Assembly: GCA_030587365.1 (NCBI GenBank)
Contig: JAUQZE010000002.1
Coordinates: 1 to 64,000, forward strand
Direction: 5' to 3'
Length of the DNA: 64,000 nucleotides
DNA from: Candidatus Freyarchaeota archaeon
GTDB taxonomy: Archaea; Asgardarchaeota; Jordiarchaeia; Jordiarchaeales; Jordiarchaeaceae
Below are positions 24,000 through 32,728 of the stretch, piece after piece; within the stretch, counting starts at the first letter, position 1, and the number at the start of each line of letters is the position of its first letter. The position numbers and the translations under genes were made by a program. The notes under the pieces were generated by a model that saw only the letters and a list, made by a program, of their open reading frames with translations, was not told the DNA's origin and did no database searches.

Positions 24000-25139
24000 T
24001 TATATTAGGCCTAGGGACTTTGCAAGCAATTCGTTAATGTCCAAAACCTTTAAGATTTTTCCTTTCTTGTTTACGGCTTCCGTAAGCATTTCTTTGCACT
24101 CTGGGCATGCTGAGGCTATTGCGTTTACCCCCCTTGATTCAGCCTCTTCCAGTCTCTTTGTGGCGGTCCAAAGGGCGAAGTCAGGGTAAGCTGCCTTTAC
24201 CATTGCTCCGGCTCCGCAGCACTAGGCATTTCCTGTGCGTCTGTTCATTTCCACCAGGTTGATTCCAGGTATGCTTCTCAATATTTCTCTTGGCTGGTCG
24301 TAAACCTTTCCACCCTGTCTTCCTAGGAGGCAGGGGTCGTGATAGGTTACTTTTTCCATAACAGGTGTCTTTGGCTTAAGTGCCCCGTCTTTTATCATTT
24401 CTGATAAGTATTCCGATGTGTGGAGAATTTTGAAGCCGAGCTCACTTCCAAGAATTTCGGGATAGTCGTACTTGAATATTCTGGTACAATGCGGGCAGCT
24501 TGATATGATTTTCTCGATGCCCAGGCTCTCTATGGCGTCTACGTTGCTGGTGACTATGTCTTTTGCCTGTTCCATCTGCCCTGTGTATATTATGGGGTAG
24601 CCGCAGCACCATGCTCTTGGTGAGGTAGCGAATTTTTCTCCTGCGGATTCTAGTATCTTGATTGTGGCTTCAGTTATGTGCTTGTTATAGCATGATAGAT
24701 CGCATCCCAAAAAGTACATTGCCTCAACTTCGGACATCTTTTTAACTGCTTCTTCTTGCCTCTCCCTATAATTCTTAAAGAATTTCTCATAGTTCTCGTA
24801 GCGCTGCTTGGGGTGTGGTCCTATTCCTCGCCTTACGAGTTCCTTTTCTACTTCTTCTATTACTTTAAGTAGGTGTCTCCCCATTTCTTTATAGCAGATC
24901 TCCGCGCAGGCTCCACACCTGAGGCAGGTGAAGTAGCGGTCAATAAGCCTTTCCGACCACTCTAGTTTCCCATCCATCAGACACCTAGCGTTCACCATTC
25001 TGCCCTCTGCGTAATACGATTCAAACAGGAATCTTTCTCCAGTCGGACATATAGGGTCGTCTAACGCCTCAAATGACCCAAGCCTACAACCCTCACACGC
25101 TGAGCACCAATACATGTCACGTTTATAGTCTTCCAGCAC
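24000..25139 (-). pseudogene. HdrD/GlcF-like iron-sulfur protein, copy 3, interrupted by an amber codon
   Basis: A GTG start at 25137-25139 (GGGAGG upstream) opens a 379-codon frame with CSACEGC, CLRCGACAEIC, WCCGYPIIYTG, SCPHC, TYHDPCLLGR, then NRRTGNA, TAG (24222-24224), CCGAG, and ACPEC near the end. In copies 1 and 2 the residue before CCG is F or W (NREASWCCG), so a single TGG-to-TAG change explains the stop. Everything after it stays in frame. Because TAG is a common normal stop in this window, pyrrolysine or routine read-through is unlikely. Truncation removes half of the second CCG domain. No GlcD partner adjoins it. Confidence 0.75.
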
Positions 25140-25939
25140 TATTCCTTAAACCTCCCATTCTTACATCTCAGCATCTTGAGCGGAATTACGCCTGTGAATA
25201 TTTTTGTTTGGTTCAATCCTTTTTTGATTTTACTTTCTTCTTCCAAAATTTTTCTGCTTTCACTATTTAAAATCCCCGCCTTATCTTAGGTTAAATTTCC
25301 CATCCAAGCTTAATAATATGGTATATAATTTAATTATTCTATTTAACTTTTTTTAAATTTTGCCTTGAAGCAGCCCGTAGTGTAGCTAGAGGAAAATCAT
25401 GAGAACTAGAGACTTCAGGGTCATGTGCTATGTGTGCCCTTCGGGGAATATTTCTCCCCAGGAAAACTCCTAAACCAAGAAATAGAATAGTCCACCTTAT
25501 GCTCAAAAAACCTTTTTTGAACTAAACACATCTGAAGAATTACTCGCTGGCGCTGGAGCTTTATTAGAACGTGATACGGCCAAATCACATGTATGGTAGT
25601 ACTAGTGGCTATTACAGCCTTGGAAGCATTTATTTACGATACAATGTTTAGTATTTTTCGTGGAGAAGCTTAACACCCTTTTGGTTAAATGGCTTAAGAA
25701 GACTAGTTCTAATTTTAATTCTTAGTCAAGATTCTCACACCAGTAGTCTTCGGTAAATATGTGATAAAAAGCTCTGATTTAGGGAACAACTATTCATAAA
25801 CAAAGGGCGGATGCCCTATTTTTTTTTAAAAAAATTTAAGAAGTAAAAATATACAATAATTATTCAAGAATATTTAAATTCTTAAAGATATATGAAAGTG
25901 TTATTTAAATTGCTTTGCCAGTGAGAGGTTGTGGATCGA
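25140..25939. other. Long spacer upstream of the tandem V4R-like genes
   Basis: About 800 bp without an intact gene. A tRNA-like relic is at 25372-25447 (separate entry). The last 130 bp are AT-rich with TATA-like stretches before the first V4R-like gene; part of this upstream region (from about 25780) is loosely repeated before the second copy. The open frame 25073-25270 on the plus strand is an antisense shadow and was not accepted. Confidence 0.35.
25372..25447 (+). other. Decayed tRNA-like sequence (possibly tRNA-Gln)
   Basis: AGCCCGTAGTGTAG at 25372-25385 looks like an archaeal tRNA acceptor stem plus D-arm start. AATCATG then leads into a poor anticodon stem-loop, and CGGG at 25442-25445 can pair with CCCG of the 5' end at nearly tRNA length. 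The T-loop consensus GGTTCGAATCC is absent and the anticodon stem is mispaired, so it is not a working tRNA. The resemblance could also be chance. Confidence 0.25.
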
Positions 25940-26614
25940 ATGGATAAAATAGATGCTCAATATGAGGATGTTAACGTTAATGCTCTCCTAGATTTTTGTA
26001 TTATATATTTACAAATCGAAGAGAAGATGTATGGATCAGTTTACAGTCGCATGGCAAAAAAGTATACTATGCAATTTGTAGCAAAAAAACTTGGAGAAGA
26101 GCCACCTGAAGGTTCAGATGAGTGGGAATGGCCTCAGGTAAAGGAGTACCTGGAGAAAAGACTTGAAAGGTATCCCTACATTTTTAACGCTCTGTTATAT
26201 GCTGGGGGTAAGACAGAGGCTTCTCTTCAGGGTGCAACCGGAACTAGTCGTATTATGGCAGCCAAGGTAGCTAAACAACTGGACGTTAGTCAGCCTGGTA
26301 AAGTCTTAAATTTTGCACAAGCGTGGAAACAATCCATGGGTAACTGGGTATCTTTCAGGGTTCTGCCACCAGAGATGAGTTACAGTATAGAGGATGAAAA
26401 CACAATCAAGTTTGTAATTAAAAACTGTCCTTTCAAAGACTCTTGTAAGGCATATATTGAAGAAAACATCACCCATTTTGGTGGTGGTCATATCTGCGGT
26501 ATAGGACGTGGATTAAGTTCTGATATTGGACAGAAAATAATTACAGGTTGCGATTACATCTTAGACGAGTTCGCAAACCCAAATTGTACTGTACGGATTG
26601 TAAAAATCCTTTAG
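25940..26614 (+). CDS. V4R-like cysteine protein, tandem copy 1
   Basis: A 224-residue protein with an N-terminal helical half (EEKMYGSVYSRMAKKYTMQF, EEPPEGSDEWEWPQVKEYLE) and a C-terminal half containing NCPFKDSC, GGGHICGIGRGLS, and a last strand NPNCTVRIVKI. The run of cysteines followed by a G-C-x-n-C-strand ending resembles V4R (4-vinyl-reductase-like) ligand domains. The ATG at 25940 was preferred over GTG 25931 because the sister gene starts there. Followed 262 bp later by a near-duplicate. Function unknown. Confidence 0.6.
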   Translation: MDKIDAQYEDVNVNALLDFCIIYLQIEEKMYGSVYSRMAKKYTMQFVAKKLGEEPPEGSDEWEWPQVKEYLEKRLERYPYIFNALLYAGGKTEASLQGATGTSRIMAAKVAKQLDVSQPGKVLNFAQAWKQSMGNWVSFRVLPPEMSYSIEDENTIKFVIKNCPFKDSCKAYIEENITHFGGGHICGIGRGLSSDIGQKIITGCDYILDEFANPNCTVRIVKIL

Positions 26615-26876
26615 GCCATTTACACCTGCCCCACTCTATTTTTTATTTTTAAAAAATTGGAGACAAGTTATACATCTAACTTATTAGGATAAATAGGTAA
26701 ATAAAAGCTCTAAACTATAGAACGGGTTATTTTGGGCAACTATTTATAAAGTAAAAGGATTCGCTCCAATTGGAAAGATTTAAGAAGAAAAATATAATTT
26801 ATTTATATAGTAATATATAAAAGTTTGTAGCTATATAAGTATGTTATATTCTCTGCAAGTGAGAGGCGCGAACTAA

Positions 26877-27551
26877 ATGAGTAAAATTGAGGTTGAATAT
26901 AAGCAAGTTGACATCAAGTCTCTATTGGATTTTTGTATTGTTTTTATTCAAAACGAAGAGAAGATGTACGGTCCAGTTTACACTCGTCTTGTAAAAAAGT
27001 ATGCTGTGGAGTTTGTGGCAAAAAGGCTTGGAGAAGAACCGCCTGAAGGTTCGGATGAGTGGGACTGGCCTCAGGTAAAGGAGTACCTGGAGAAAAACCT
27101 TGTGAGGTATCCCTACATTTTTAATGCTATAGTATATGCCGGGGCCAAGACAGAGATTACTCTTCAAGGTAAAACGGGAACTAGCCGCATTGCGGCAGCT
27201 AAGGTAGCTAAACAACTGAATGTTGGTCAGCATAGTGAAGCCTTAAATCTTGCGCAAGCTTGGAAACAAACTGTGGATGCTTTTGTAACTTTTAAGGTTA
27301 TGCCACCGGATACGAGCTACAGTATAGAGGATGAAAACACAATCAAAATTATAGTTGATAACTGCCCTTTCAAAGACTCGTGTGATGCATTTATCGCAGA
27401 AAACATTACCCGTTTTGGTGGTGGTTATATCTGTGGTATAGGACAATCGTTAAGTTATAACATCAGAGATCAAATAATCGCAGATTGCGATTTCGCTGTA
27501 CAGGAGTTCAGTAATCCCAAATGCACTGTACGAATTGTAAAAATCCCTTAG
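26877..27551 (+). CDS. V4R-like cysteine protein, tandem copy 2
   Basis: A 224-residue near-duplicate of the gene at 25940-26614, with the same length, the same NCPFKDSC, GGGYICGIGQSLS and NPKCTVRIVKI blocks, and similar flanks. GTGAGAGG precedes both starts, and GGAGACAAGTTATAC follows both stops. This is a recent tandem duplication. Most differences are in the helical N-terminal half and around the C-terminal loop, as if ligand specificity were drifting. Confidence 0.6.
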   Translation: MSKIEVEYKQVDIKSLLDFCIVFIQNEEKMYGPVYTRLVKKYAVEFVAKRLGEEPPEGSDEWDWPQVKEYLEKNLVRYPYIFNAIVYAGAKTEITLQGKTGTSRIAAAKVAKQLNVGQHSEALNLAQAWKQTVDAFVTFKVMPPDTSYSIEDENTIKIIVDNCPFKDSCDAFIAENITRFGGGYICGIGQSLSYNIRDQIIADCDFAVQEFSNPKCTVRIVKIP

Positions 27552-27623
27552 GCAATCTACACCTGCCTCACTTTTTAATAAATTTGGAGACAAGTTATAC
27601 ACCTAACTTATTTGGGGATTTAA

Positions 27624-27689
27624 CTGATTTTAGAAAAGAAGAAGGATACCGAATCTTTAGAAGGGAAGACCAAAAAAGGTAGAGATTGA
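27624..27689 (+). pseudogene. Remnant of the 5' end of a GlcD-like gene
   Basis: CTGATTTTAGAAAAGAAGAA and the following codons read LILEKKKDTESLEGK and stop at TGA 27687-27689. This matches the first codons of GlcD copy 1 (LSLEKKEDSESLEER at 19072). Like copy 1 it follows TAA directly and has a GGGG stretch upstream. Only about 15 codons of homology remain. It is a copied fragment or the residue of a deleted third GlcD gene, the possible partner of the amber-interrupted HdrD copy 3. Confidence 0.6.
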
Positions 27690-27768
27690 GAACTGAAAAA
27701 ATAATATAGGTAATAGCTTGAGTTGTTTTGTTCAGTTTCTCTGATTTCTTTCTTTACGTTTTTTGAAC

Positions 27769-28236
27769 CTATTTCTGGAACTTTATTTCGAATACACAGT
27801 GATCAGAGTTAGCTTTACCATAGAATTGGTCAATCTCAGCTACGTCAAAGGCTGATAGGGTCAACGACGCCATGAACGCTCCTAAACACAGGGGGCAACC
27901 CTCGTTACCTTGGGCTAATGATTGTTCAGCGAGAGGTCTATTTATGCAGTTCTTCATCTTGCATCTTGCCATGTTTGGCTCTGGAAACTCTGTCTCGATT
28001 TCTAAGCCAAAAGTCCTGTTTAAGAAGGGTATCACATTATCGGCTACATCCTGTACAGATTTGGGTATGTTTCCACCCAGCATCAGGTTAAGCATTTCTC
28101 TTATTTTGGGTTTCATATCGTGTGCCGCAGTTCTCGCTACCAGAGGCATGTTTAAACCCAATTTTACCAGAGCATTCAGTATGCCTGAATACCCATAAGT
28201 CATAAACTCAAACATTAGTGTATCTTTCGCAAGCAT
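27769..28236 (-). CDS. Small V4R-like cysteine protein, paralogue of 22720-23190
   Basis: A 155-residue protein with GLNMPLVARTAAHDMKPKIR in the first half, then MARCKMKNCINRPLAEQ, GCPLCLGAFMASLTLS and a C-terminal strand DHCVFEIKFQ. Cysteine positions match the 156-residue protein at 22720-23190. ATG start with GGTGA upstream. It stands divergent from the leuB-type gene, and the two may share a control region at 28240-28430. Ligand and role unknown. Confidence 0.5.
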   Translation of the reverse strand: MLAKDTLMFEFMTYGYSGILNALVKLGLNMPLVARTAAHDMKPKIREMLNLMLGGNIPKSVQDVADNVIPFLNRTFGLEIETEFPEPNMARCKMKNCINRPLAEQSLAQGNEGCPLCLGAFMASLTLSAFDVAEIDQFYGKANSDHCVFEIKFQK

Positions 28237-28381
28237 TAACTTTCACCCTTTTTCGTAATGTTTTTTGAATGGATTTTATATAAAGTACTTTTTCTATTTG
28301 TAATATTTTATAACATACTTTTAATCGTTGTTGGGTTTTTATAGAATAGAAGATGCAATTAAAAGATATAAATATAACGCT

Positions 28382-28393
28382 CTTATATATAAA
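28382..28393 (+). promoter_or_regulatory. TATA box of the leuBCD-type operon
   Basis: CTTATATATAAA lies about 50 bases upstream of the TTG start at 28441, giving transcription start near 28415. The whole promoter-leader is echoed in decayed form at 23408-23475. Confidence 0.5.
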
Positions 28394-28440
28394 GTTATTA
28401 ATCTGCACACCGAATTATTAGAATCTTGAAGGTGTGTGAT

Positions 28441-29511
28441 TTGACTAAGAAGATTGTTGCGCTAGGTGGAGACGGAATCGGACCGGAAGTGGTTGATGCC
28501 GCGATTCAAGTTTTGGAAAGTATGAATTTAGATTTAGAGATACTTAAACCGTTGTGCGGAGAAGCTGCGATAAAAAAGTTTGGAACTCCTTTTCCCAAGG
28601 AAGCTATGGATTTAACGAATCAGTCCGACGCCATACTCTTCGGGGCGACCGAACAAGCCAGTGTCATCATTCTAGCTTATCTAAGGTGGGTTCTTGACAC
28701 CTACGCCAACCTGAGACCGATTAAATACTATGAGGGTGTTTCAACCCCAATAAAGGATCCTGAAGGAATAGACTTTCTCATAGTTAGGGAGAACTCGGAA
28801 GGCATGTACCCGGGAAGGGAGGGAGACATCTCTCTGCTAGCAGAGAAGCTACCCGACTATAAAGATCTCATGGGAAAATCGTTTGCCGATTTCGGAAAAG
28901 GAAAATTCGCGATAAGAATTATCACAGAGAAAGGGTGTAAAAGGATAGCGAAGGCTGCCTGTGAAAAGGCGCGAGAGCGGAAAAAGAGAGGGTTCTCAGG
29001 GAAGGTGACCTGTGTCACCAAATCAAATGTTTTGAGAGAGAGTTGTGGACTGTTTCAGAAAACCTGCGAGGAGGTAATTAAGGGTTACCCTGAACTCAGA
29101 TACGAACACTTCTATGTTGACGACATGGCGAGAAGAATCGTCAGATTCCCCAAGGATATAGATGTTATAGTAACTTCCAACATGTTTGGGGATATACTGT
29201 CCGACCTTGCTGGTGAACTCATGGGTGGGTTGGGTATGGCTCCCAGTGCATGTATAGGCGATAGATACGCTTACTTTGAGCCAGTCCACGGATCCGCACC
29301 AGACATAGCGGGAAAAGGCGTCGCTAACCCCACCGCAACTATTCTATCCTCTGTTATGATGCTTGAGTATTTGGGAATGAGGGAGAAAGCTGAAGAATTG
29401 GAAAACGCGGTAAAAGCGGTCTACGAGGAAGGGAAAGTGTTAACACCAGATATGGGTGGTAAGTCAAAGACCCGCAATGTAACGAAGGCTATAATTCAGA
29501 AATTGAAATAA
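28441..29511 (+). CDS. leuB: Isopropylmalate/isocitrate dehydrogenase family enzyme
   Basis: A 356-residue beta-decarboxylating dehydrogenase: ALGGDGIGPEVVDAA at the start, substrate loop RENSEGMYPGREGD, catalytic KSNVLRESCGLF, metal-binding DDMARRIVRFPKDIDVIVTS, and the NAD region PVHGSAPDIAGKGVANP. The start TTG 28441 has AAGGTG about six bases before it; an upstream TTG at 28426 would contain that site. It is followed by LeuC- and LeuD-type genes, so the operon converts a 2-alkylmalate or citrate-like acid to a 2-oxoacid. LeuA is absent here. Leucine, methanogen-type homoaconitate (Aks) or isocitrate substrates cannot be told apart by eye. Confidence 0.85.
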   Translation: MTKKIVALGGDGIGPEVVDAAIQVLESMNLDLEILKPLCGEAAIKKFGTPFPKEAMDLTNQSDAILFGATEQASVIILAYLRWVLDTYANLRPIKYYEGVSTPIKDPEGIDFLIVRENSEGMYPGREGDISLLAEKLPDYKDLMGKSFADFGKGKFAIRIITEKGCKRIAKAACEKARERKKRGFSGKVTCVTKSNVLRESCGLFQKTCEEVIKGYPELRYEHFYVDDMARRIVRFPKDIDVIVTSNMFGDILSDLAGELMGGLGMAPSACIGDRYAYFEPVHGSAPDIAGKGVANPTATILSSVMMLEYLGMREKAEELENAVKAVYEEGKVLTPDMGGKSKTRNVTKAIIQKLK

Positions 29512-29540
29512 ATCGAATAAAATTTGGGATGGAATATTTT

Positions 29541-30794
29541 ATGGGTATGACATTAGCGGAAAAGATACTGACGAGGGCGTCGAGTAGAGAGTATGTGAAG
29601 CCGGGGGAGTATGTTACCGCTAATATCGATTTGGCTATGGCGCATGAGGGCTTCGGTGCAGCTTATTTGGGATTACTGGGTGCCGGAATCAGCAAGGTAT
29701 GGAATCCAGACAAAACTGTAATTCTCTTGGACCATGCGGCACCTGCTCCTAATGTGAGATACGCCGGAGTGCATAAAATGATCCGTGAGGCAGTAAAGAA
29801 GCTAGGAATAAAGAATTTTTACGATGAAAAGGCGGGGGTCTGTCACCAAGTTCTGGTTGAAAAAGGTCATGTGCTTCCCGGTATGCTGATTGTGGGTACG
29901 GATTCTCACACCACTACCTATGGGGCGTTAACCGCAGCTGGCACCGGAATAGGTTTTACAGAGATGGCCTACGTATTGGCAACCGGGAAACTCTGGTTCC
30001 GTGTTCCAGAAACCATCAAATTCGAAATCAGCGGAAAATTGCCCTACAATGTTATGTCCAAGGATGTAATCCTTAAACTCTTGGGTGAATACTCCGCGGA
30101 AGCGGCGCAGTACAAGTCCATTGAATTTACTGGAAGCCTATCCAAAGAGCTGAGCGTCTCTAGCCGAATGACTATGAGCAATATGGCTCTGGAGATGGGT
30201 GCAAAATTCGGTTTCTTCGAAACGGACAAGAAAATAGTTGACTACCTCAAAAACAAGACGAGGGAGCCAATTCAAAACTTGAAGGCAGACAAGGACGCCG
30301 AATACGAGAAAATCTATGAGAAGGATGTAACCCAACTCGAGCCACAGGTAGCGGAACCGTACACAGTGGACAACGTAAAACCTGTTACGGAGGTTGAGGG
30401 TATACCAGTCAACCAAGCGCTTCTAGGATCCTGTACAAACGGTAGGGTGGAAGACCTCCGGGTCGCCGCAAAAATTCTTGATGGCAAAAAGGTCCATCCA
30501 GATACCCGATTGATCGTAATACCTGCATCCACGGAAGTTTACTGGGAAGCCCTAAAAGAGGGGATTATTGAAACAATTATCGAGGCTGAGGGCATAATAT
30601 GCAACCCCAGTTGTGGAGCCTGCTTTGGATCTCACATGGGATTACTTGCTGCGGGTGAAGTTTGCATCGCCTCCATCAACAGAAACTTCAGGGGGAGGAT
30701 GGGTGACAGCGAATCCAAGGTTTATCTGGCATCGCCAGCAACCGTTGCCGCTTCGGCCGTTGAGGGCAAGATAGCGGATCCGAGAAAATATTAA
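29541..30794 (+). CDS. leuC: Isopropylmalate/homoaconitate dehydratase large subunit
   Basis: A 417-residue aconitase-family large subunit: MGMTLAEKILTRAS, LLDHAAPAP, VGTDSHTTTYGAL, the cluster cysteines in LGSCTNGR and NPSCGACFGSHMGL, and NRNFRGRMG near the end. The ATG at 29541 is the usual family start; an in-frame ATG at 29529 adds four residues. About 420 residues and a separate small subunit are typical of archaeal LeuC/AksD proteins. It holds a [4Fe-4S] cluster that binds substrate hydroxyl. Confidence 0.85.
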   Translation: MGMTLAEKILTRASSREYVKPGEYVTANIDLAMAHEGFGAAYLGLLGAGISKVWNPDKTVILLDHAAPAPNVRYAGVHKMIREAVKKLGIKNFYDEKAGVCHQVLVEKGHVLPGMLIVGTDSHTTTYGALTAAGTGIGFTEMAYVLATGKLWFRVPETIKFEISGKLPYNVMSKDVILKLLGEYSAEAAQYKSIEFTGSLSKELSVSSRMTMSNMALEMGAKFGFFETDKKIVDYLKNKTREPIQNLKADKDAEYEKIYEKDVTQLEPQVAEPYTVDNVKPVTEVEGIPVNQALLGSCTNGRVEDLRVAAKILDGKKVHPDTRLIVIPASTEVYWEALKEGIIETIIEAEGIICNPSCGACFGSHMGLLAAGEVCIASINRNFRGRMGDSESKVYLASPATVAASAVEGKIADPRKY

Positions 30795-30811
30795 GGAGTT
30801 GGGAAAGAAAA

Positions 30812-31315
30812 ATGTATGCGATTAAAGGAAAGGTTTGGAAGTTTGGAGACAATGTGGACACTGACGTAATATCTCCCTCCAAATATATAGAGGCTCCAAT
30901 GGAAGAACAAACAAAACATGTCATGGAGGCAGTAAATCCAAAATTTCCCAAAGAAGTGAAGCCAGGGGACATCATAGTCGCGGGAAGAAACTTTGGCTGT
31001 GGTTCAAGCAGGGAAACAGCCCCCGAACTGATAAAGAGGCTGGGAGTGGTGGCTGTTGTCGCAGAGTCTTTTGCCAGAATATTCTTCAGAAACTCAGTAG
31101 CCATCGGTCTACCCATACTCGAGTGCCCAAAAGTCTCTGAAGCATTTGGGGAAGGAGACACTCTAGAATTGGACCTAGAGAAAGCTAGGGTCAAAAACCT
31201 AAACAAAAACATCATACTAGAAGGAAAGCACCTATCACCAGATATGCTCAAAGTCTTGAAGAAAGGAGGAATCATGCCACTTCTCAAAGAAATTGCTCAA
31301 GAGCTACAAAAATAA
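30812..31315 (+). CDS. leuD: Isopropylmalate/homoaconitate dehydratase small subunit
   Basis: A 167-residue swivel-domain subunit: KFGDNVDTDVISPSKYIE, the substrate loop GRNFGCGSSRETAP and RIFFRNSVAIGLPI. ATG start with GGAG upstream, 17 bp after the large subunit. It completes the hydro-lyase. The loop between VDTDVI and PSKY that sets chain-length preference is seen, but I cannot assign leucine versus homoaconitate from it. Confidence 0.85.
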   Translation: MYAIKGKVWKFGDNVDTDVISPSKYIEAPMEEQTKHVMEAVNPKFPKEVKPGDIIVAGRNFGCGSSRETAPELIKRLGVVAVVAESFARIFFRNSVAIGLPILECPKVSEAFGEGDTLELDLEKARVKNLNKNIILEGKHLSPDMLKVLKKGGIMPLLKEIAQELQK

Positions 31316-31387
31316 GCTGCGATTTAAAAGGAGTGCTATCAAAGTTTTCAAAGACCACTTGCGATAAACGACCTTTTATTATAGGAC

Positions 31388-32614
31388 CTAGTATAGCAAA
31401 CTAGTTATAATATCAACTATGTCTAGGACCTTCAGGTTGTTATTTCCTTGATGTGTTTTTAATGCGTCTATAAATCCGCTTTCACACGCGGGGCATGCTG
31501 TTACTAAGATGGATGCCCCCACCGATTTAGCTTCGTTTATTCTTTCTTCCGCTGTCTTTTTGGAGAATTCTGGGAATGCTGTTTTAACTCCTCCACCTAC
31601 ACCGCAGCACCAAGAGGCCTCTCTATTTCTCAGCATCTCAACAAGCTTTACTCCTTTAAGGGATTCCAAGATTTTTCGAGGCGGATCGTAGATGCCGCTT
31701 TGTCGCCCCAAATGGCAGGGGTCATGATAAGTCACTACGACATCTTCTTCCCCGTTTTCTTTTCCATTTGGCTGTAATTTTCCTTCGTTTAATAGGTTGT
31801 ATATGAGTTCTGATGATGTGATGCATTCAAAGTTGGGCTCGACACCAAGCAGTTTTGAATACTCATATTTGAATGCTCTGTAGCAAGCGGGACATGTGAA
31901 GAGCACCTGTTCCGCTCCAGCTGAGTTGACTTTTTCAAATGCTTCTTTCATGTAGTCAATGATTAGGTTTTCTTGCCCGGTCTTAATCAGCACATGCGAG
32001 CAGCAAGGTTCATCGGGGAGAATCCTGAATTTAGTTTTGGTTTTCATCAGGATTCTAACCATGTTAGCTGCGTGTGACGGTAGGTTTTCGGAGTAGGATG
32101 AAACGCAACCTACAAAGTATAATAGAGGTGCATTTTTCGTCAGGTGGCGAGGGTTATTGATGAGATTTAGGATACGCTCAGGCCTCTTCTCCTCTGGCAT
32201 ACCCTGTGGGTTACCGTGTTTTAACACATTCTCGAGTAAAATGCTATGAGCGGGAGGTGGACCTACTTTGTTATTGACGAGTTCTTTTCGTACTTCCATA
32301 AAGACGCTTAAAGGGCTTTTCCCGGTTAACTCTCTGCATTTATAATCGCATGCGCCACATAATGTGCAGGAGTAGAATTTCTTTAAGAGTTCATCCATAT
32401 TTAAATTGGTTTCGACATTACTATACATGCCTATTAATGCTCTTGCTAACTCGAGGCGTCCCGCTGGGCGGTGGGAGGCTAAGTGAAAGTACTCGGTGGA
32501 AGGACAGATTGGCAAGTGAGACTTGGAATCCTCTAAGCAGTAAGCGCACTTGACACATCTTTCAATAAAATTCACCAAATCGTGGTTATTCTTAATTTTT
32601 AGAAAATTATTCAT
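31388..32614 (-). CDS. HdrD/GlcF-like iron-sulfur subunit, copy 2
   Basis: A 408-residue protein with CVKCAYC, CTLCGACDYKC, EPCCSHV, TCPACYR, YHDPCHLGRQ, SWCCGVGGGVK and ACPACESG, the two-ferredoxin plus two-CCG layout of copy 1. The first CCG motif reads PCCSH, so the usual glycine is serine. ATG start with GTGAGAGA upstream. It follows the GlcD-like copy 2 on the same strand with a 114-bp gap, mirroring the 19-22 kb pair. Acceptor unknown. Confidence 0.85.
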   Translation of the reverse strand: MNNFLKIKNNHDLVNFIERCVKCAYCLEDSKSHLPICPSTEYFHLASHRPAGRLELARALIGMYSNVETNLNMDELLKKFYSCTLCGACDYKCRELTGKSPLSVFMEVRKELVNNKVGPPPAHSILLENVLKHGNPQGMPEEKRPERILNLINNPRHLTKNAPLLYFVGCVSSYSENLPSHAANMVRILMKTKTKFRILPDEPCCSHVLIKTGQENLIIDYMKEAFEKVNSAGAEQVLFTCPACYRAFKYEYSKLLGVEPNFECITSSELIYNLLNEGKLQPNGKENGEEDVVVTYHDPCHLGRQSGIYDPPRKILESLKGVKLVEMLRNREASWCCGVGGGVKTAFPEFSKKTAEERINEAKSVGASILVTACPACESGFIDALKTHQGNNNLKVLDIVDIITSLLY

Positions 32615-32728
32615 TCTCTCACAAACTACATCATCTTGTTTATCTTATCCTTCTCGGTGAAAGAAGGCTTTTACGGGTCTCTTCCAAACCATGGGTGTGG
32701 TGTGAACATTTGAGATCTATTTGCTTTT

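Larger units (their letters stand above)
25790..27615 (+). repeat. Direct tandem duplication of about 0.94 kb
   Basis: The unit comprises upstream AT-rich sequence (ACTATTCATAAA / ACTATTTATAAA), a V4R-like gene, and a downstream tail CACCTGCC-CACT followed by GGAGACAAGTTATAC and CTAACTTATT. Both units are in direct orientation with start codons 937 bp apart. Exact edges cannot be set by eye. Confidence 0.6.

Noticed and set aside
24222-24224. Pyrrolysine codon in the HdrD-like gene
   Set aside because: TAG is a frequent normal stop in the window and the site is a conserved aromatic residue (Trp) in the paralogue, one base away from TAG; no pyl genes were seen.
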